From Candidatus Segetimicrobium genomatis (GTDB lineage Bacteria; Sysuimicrobiota; Sysuimicrobiia; Sysuimicrobiales; Segetimicrobiaceae), in assembly GCA_005883865.1 (NCBI GenBank), contig VBAO01000200.1:1-7114 (forward strand): a stretch of DNA of 7,114 nucleotides, read 5' to 3'. Shown here in pieces: positions 6,780-7,114 of this stretch. The notes beneath the pieces are model-generated. The model searched no databases. It had not been told where the DNA came from and saw only the letters and a list, made by a program, of their open reading frames with translations. The translations under genes were made by a program, and so were the position numbers. Position 1 is the stretch's first letter. Each line of letters starts with the position of its first letter.

Positions 6780-6799
6780 TCCCCGAAGGTGTATCCCGC

Positions 6800-6828
6800 A
6801 TTATATGGAACCGGCCCATGCAATGCAA
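6800..6828 (-). promoter_or_regulatory. Sigma-70-type promoter of the importer operon
   Basis: On the minus strand a perfect TATAAT lies at 6805-6800, exactly 17 bases from TTGCAT at 6828-6823, which keeps the TTG of the -35 consensus. Start of transcription is expected near 6792-6794. It is the only such pair in the intergenic region and points at the binding-protein gene. The -35 box overlaps the T-run of the upstream exporter's terminator. Confidence 0.7.
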
Positions 6829-6860
6829 AAATTCCCGCGAGCGATCACCGCGCGCGGGAT
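6827..6860 (-). terminator. Intrinsic terminator of the EamA exporter gene
   Basis: On the minus strand TCCCGCG (6859-6853) pairs with CGCGGGA (6839-6833) around a 13-base loop, followed by AATTTTTG or similar (T-run 6831-6827). The exporter's TGA stop (6847-6845) is inside the loop, so the terminator is built into the end of the gene. Confidence 0.65.
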
Positions 6861-7114
6861 CGGCGCGGAGCGGCGGAGGTCATCGGGAGCGATCGATAGG
6901 CGATCACGATGCCGGCGATGATGAGACTCGCCGCGAAGACTTGGACGAACGTCACCCGCTCGTGGAGCACCAGCCAGCCGAGGAGCATCCCGAAGATCGG
7001 GAGCACGTTGTTGAACATCGCCGCGTAGGCGGCGCCGAGGTCGCGGACCGCGACGTTCCAGCAGGCGTAGGCCGCGGCCGACGGGCCGAGCGCCAGGTAG
7101 AGGAGGATGGGAAG
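6845..7114 (-). CDS. EamA/DMT-family transporter, C-terminal part (5' end outside window)
   Basis: The minus strand is open from the right edge to a TGA at 6847-6845, giving 89 residues. They match the last third of an EamA-domain inner-membrane transporter (drug/metabolite superfamily, ten helices, two EamA repeats). A WNVAVRDLGAAYAAMFNNVLPIFG segment is seen in two parts, WNVAVRDLGAA and NNVLPIFGMLLG. It is followed by LVLHERVTFVQ, with the conserved ER before the last helix, and a final helix ASLIIAGIVIAY. A short basic tail (PRRSRAR) ends the protein. Such proteins export metabolites or amino acids; the substrate is unknown. It is in the same direction as the importer operon, but its terminator and the importer's own promoter indicate separate transcripts. 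Confidence 0.88.
   Translation of the reverse strand, partial: LPILLYLALGPSAAAYACWNVAVRDLGAAYAAMFNNVLPIFGMLLGWLVLHERVTFVQVFAASLIIAGIVIAYRSLPMTSAAPRRSRAR

Larger units (their letters stand above)
6581..6793 (-). promoter_or_regulatory. Long, structured 5' leader of the importer operon (candidate cis-acting RNA)
   Basis: If transcription begins about 7 bases after the TATAAT box, the leader is about 210 nt. Read on the minus strand it holds in order: a palindrome at 6766-6779; GATGAG/CTCATC at 6746-6758; hairpin GACCGC-CCGCA-GCGGTC at 6712-6728; hairpin GCCTCCGCA-GTTCCG-TGCGGGAGGC with one bulge at 6684-6708; and hairpin GAGATG-CTCT-CATCTC at 6664-6679. The GATGAG at 6753-6758 can also pair with the CTCATC inside the last hairpin, closing a multibranch fold around the two middle hairpins. 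This alternative pairing is what a regulatory leader would show. I do not recognise a known riboswitch core. The final 80 bases are purine-rich and unstructured by eye. The whole stretch has no recognised gene. Confidence 0.4.

Noticed and set aside
6766..6780. AAAACCCGGGTTTTT read as an intrinsic terminator
   Set aside because: The palindrome leaves almost no loop, and no + strand gene ends there; on the minus strand it is too close to the predicted transcription start. Operator is the better reading.
6581..6793. A known riboswitch class or tRNA in the importer leader
   Set aside because: I looked for the conserved cores I know (TPP, cobalamin, SAM, glycine, guanidine, FMN) and for a tRNA cloverleaf and saw none; an Rfam search was not possible.

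Overview
The window is very GC-rich bacterial DNA with compact, overlapping genes. It looks like a chromosomal fragment of an uncultivated or soil-type bacterium. A Tat-exported peptide-type solute-binding protein, CGNR-family regulators and EamA exporters suit groups such as Rokubacteria, Proteobacteria or Chloroflexota. The sequence alone does not settle the phylum, and nothing marks the region as phage or plasmid.

Layout: (1) Bases 2-1104 on the + strand hold two overlapping genes. The first is the C-terminal part of a CGNR zinc-finger regulator that runs off the left edge. The second is a cold-shock-domain protein with an unusually long N-terminal extension. (2) Bases 1073-6580 on the - strand hold a complete-looking peptide/nickel-type ABC importer operon in the order binding protein, permease B, permease C, fused ATPases D-F. 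Its last codons overlap the cold-shock gene tail to tail. (3) Bases 6581-6830 hold the control region of that operon: a perfect TATAAT promoter, a roughly 210-nt leader rich in inverted repeats, and a consensus AGGAGG ribosome site. (4) Bases 6845-7114 on the - strand hold the 3' end of an EamA/DMT-family exporter. Its hairpin terminator abuts the operon promoter.

How the genes work together: the binding protein would be exported folded through Tat and capture a peptide-like or other small solute. It would hand the solute to the two permeases, powered by the tandem ATPase. The substrate cannot be read from the sequence.

Two oddities stand out. First, the permease B/permease C boundary is damaged. 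Permease B loses its last helix and stop codon near base 4054, and permease C has no normal start. The B frame then stays open through C (out of frame) into the ATPases, giving a spurious 1286-codon reading frame. This is either a real deletion that breaks the importer or an assembly error. Second, the structured leader ahead of the binding-protein gene is a candidate cis-regulatory RNA that I cannot assign to a known class. I found no CRISPR array, transposon, tRNA or rRNA.
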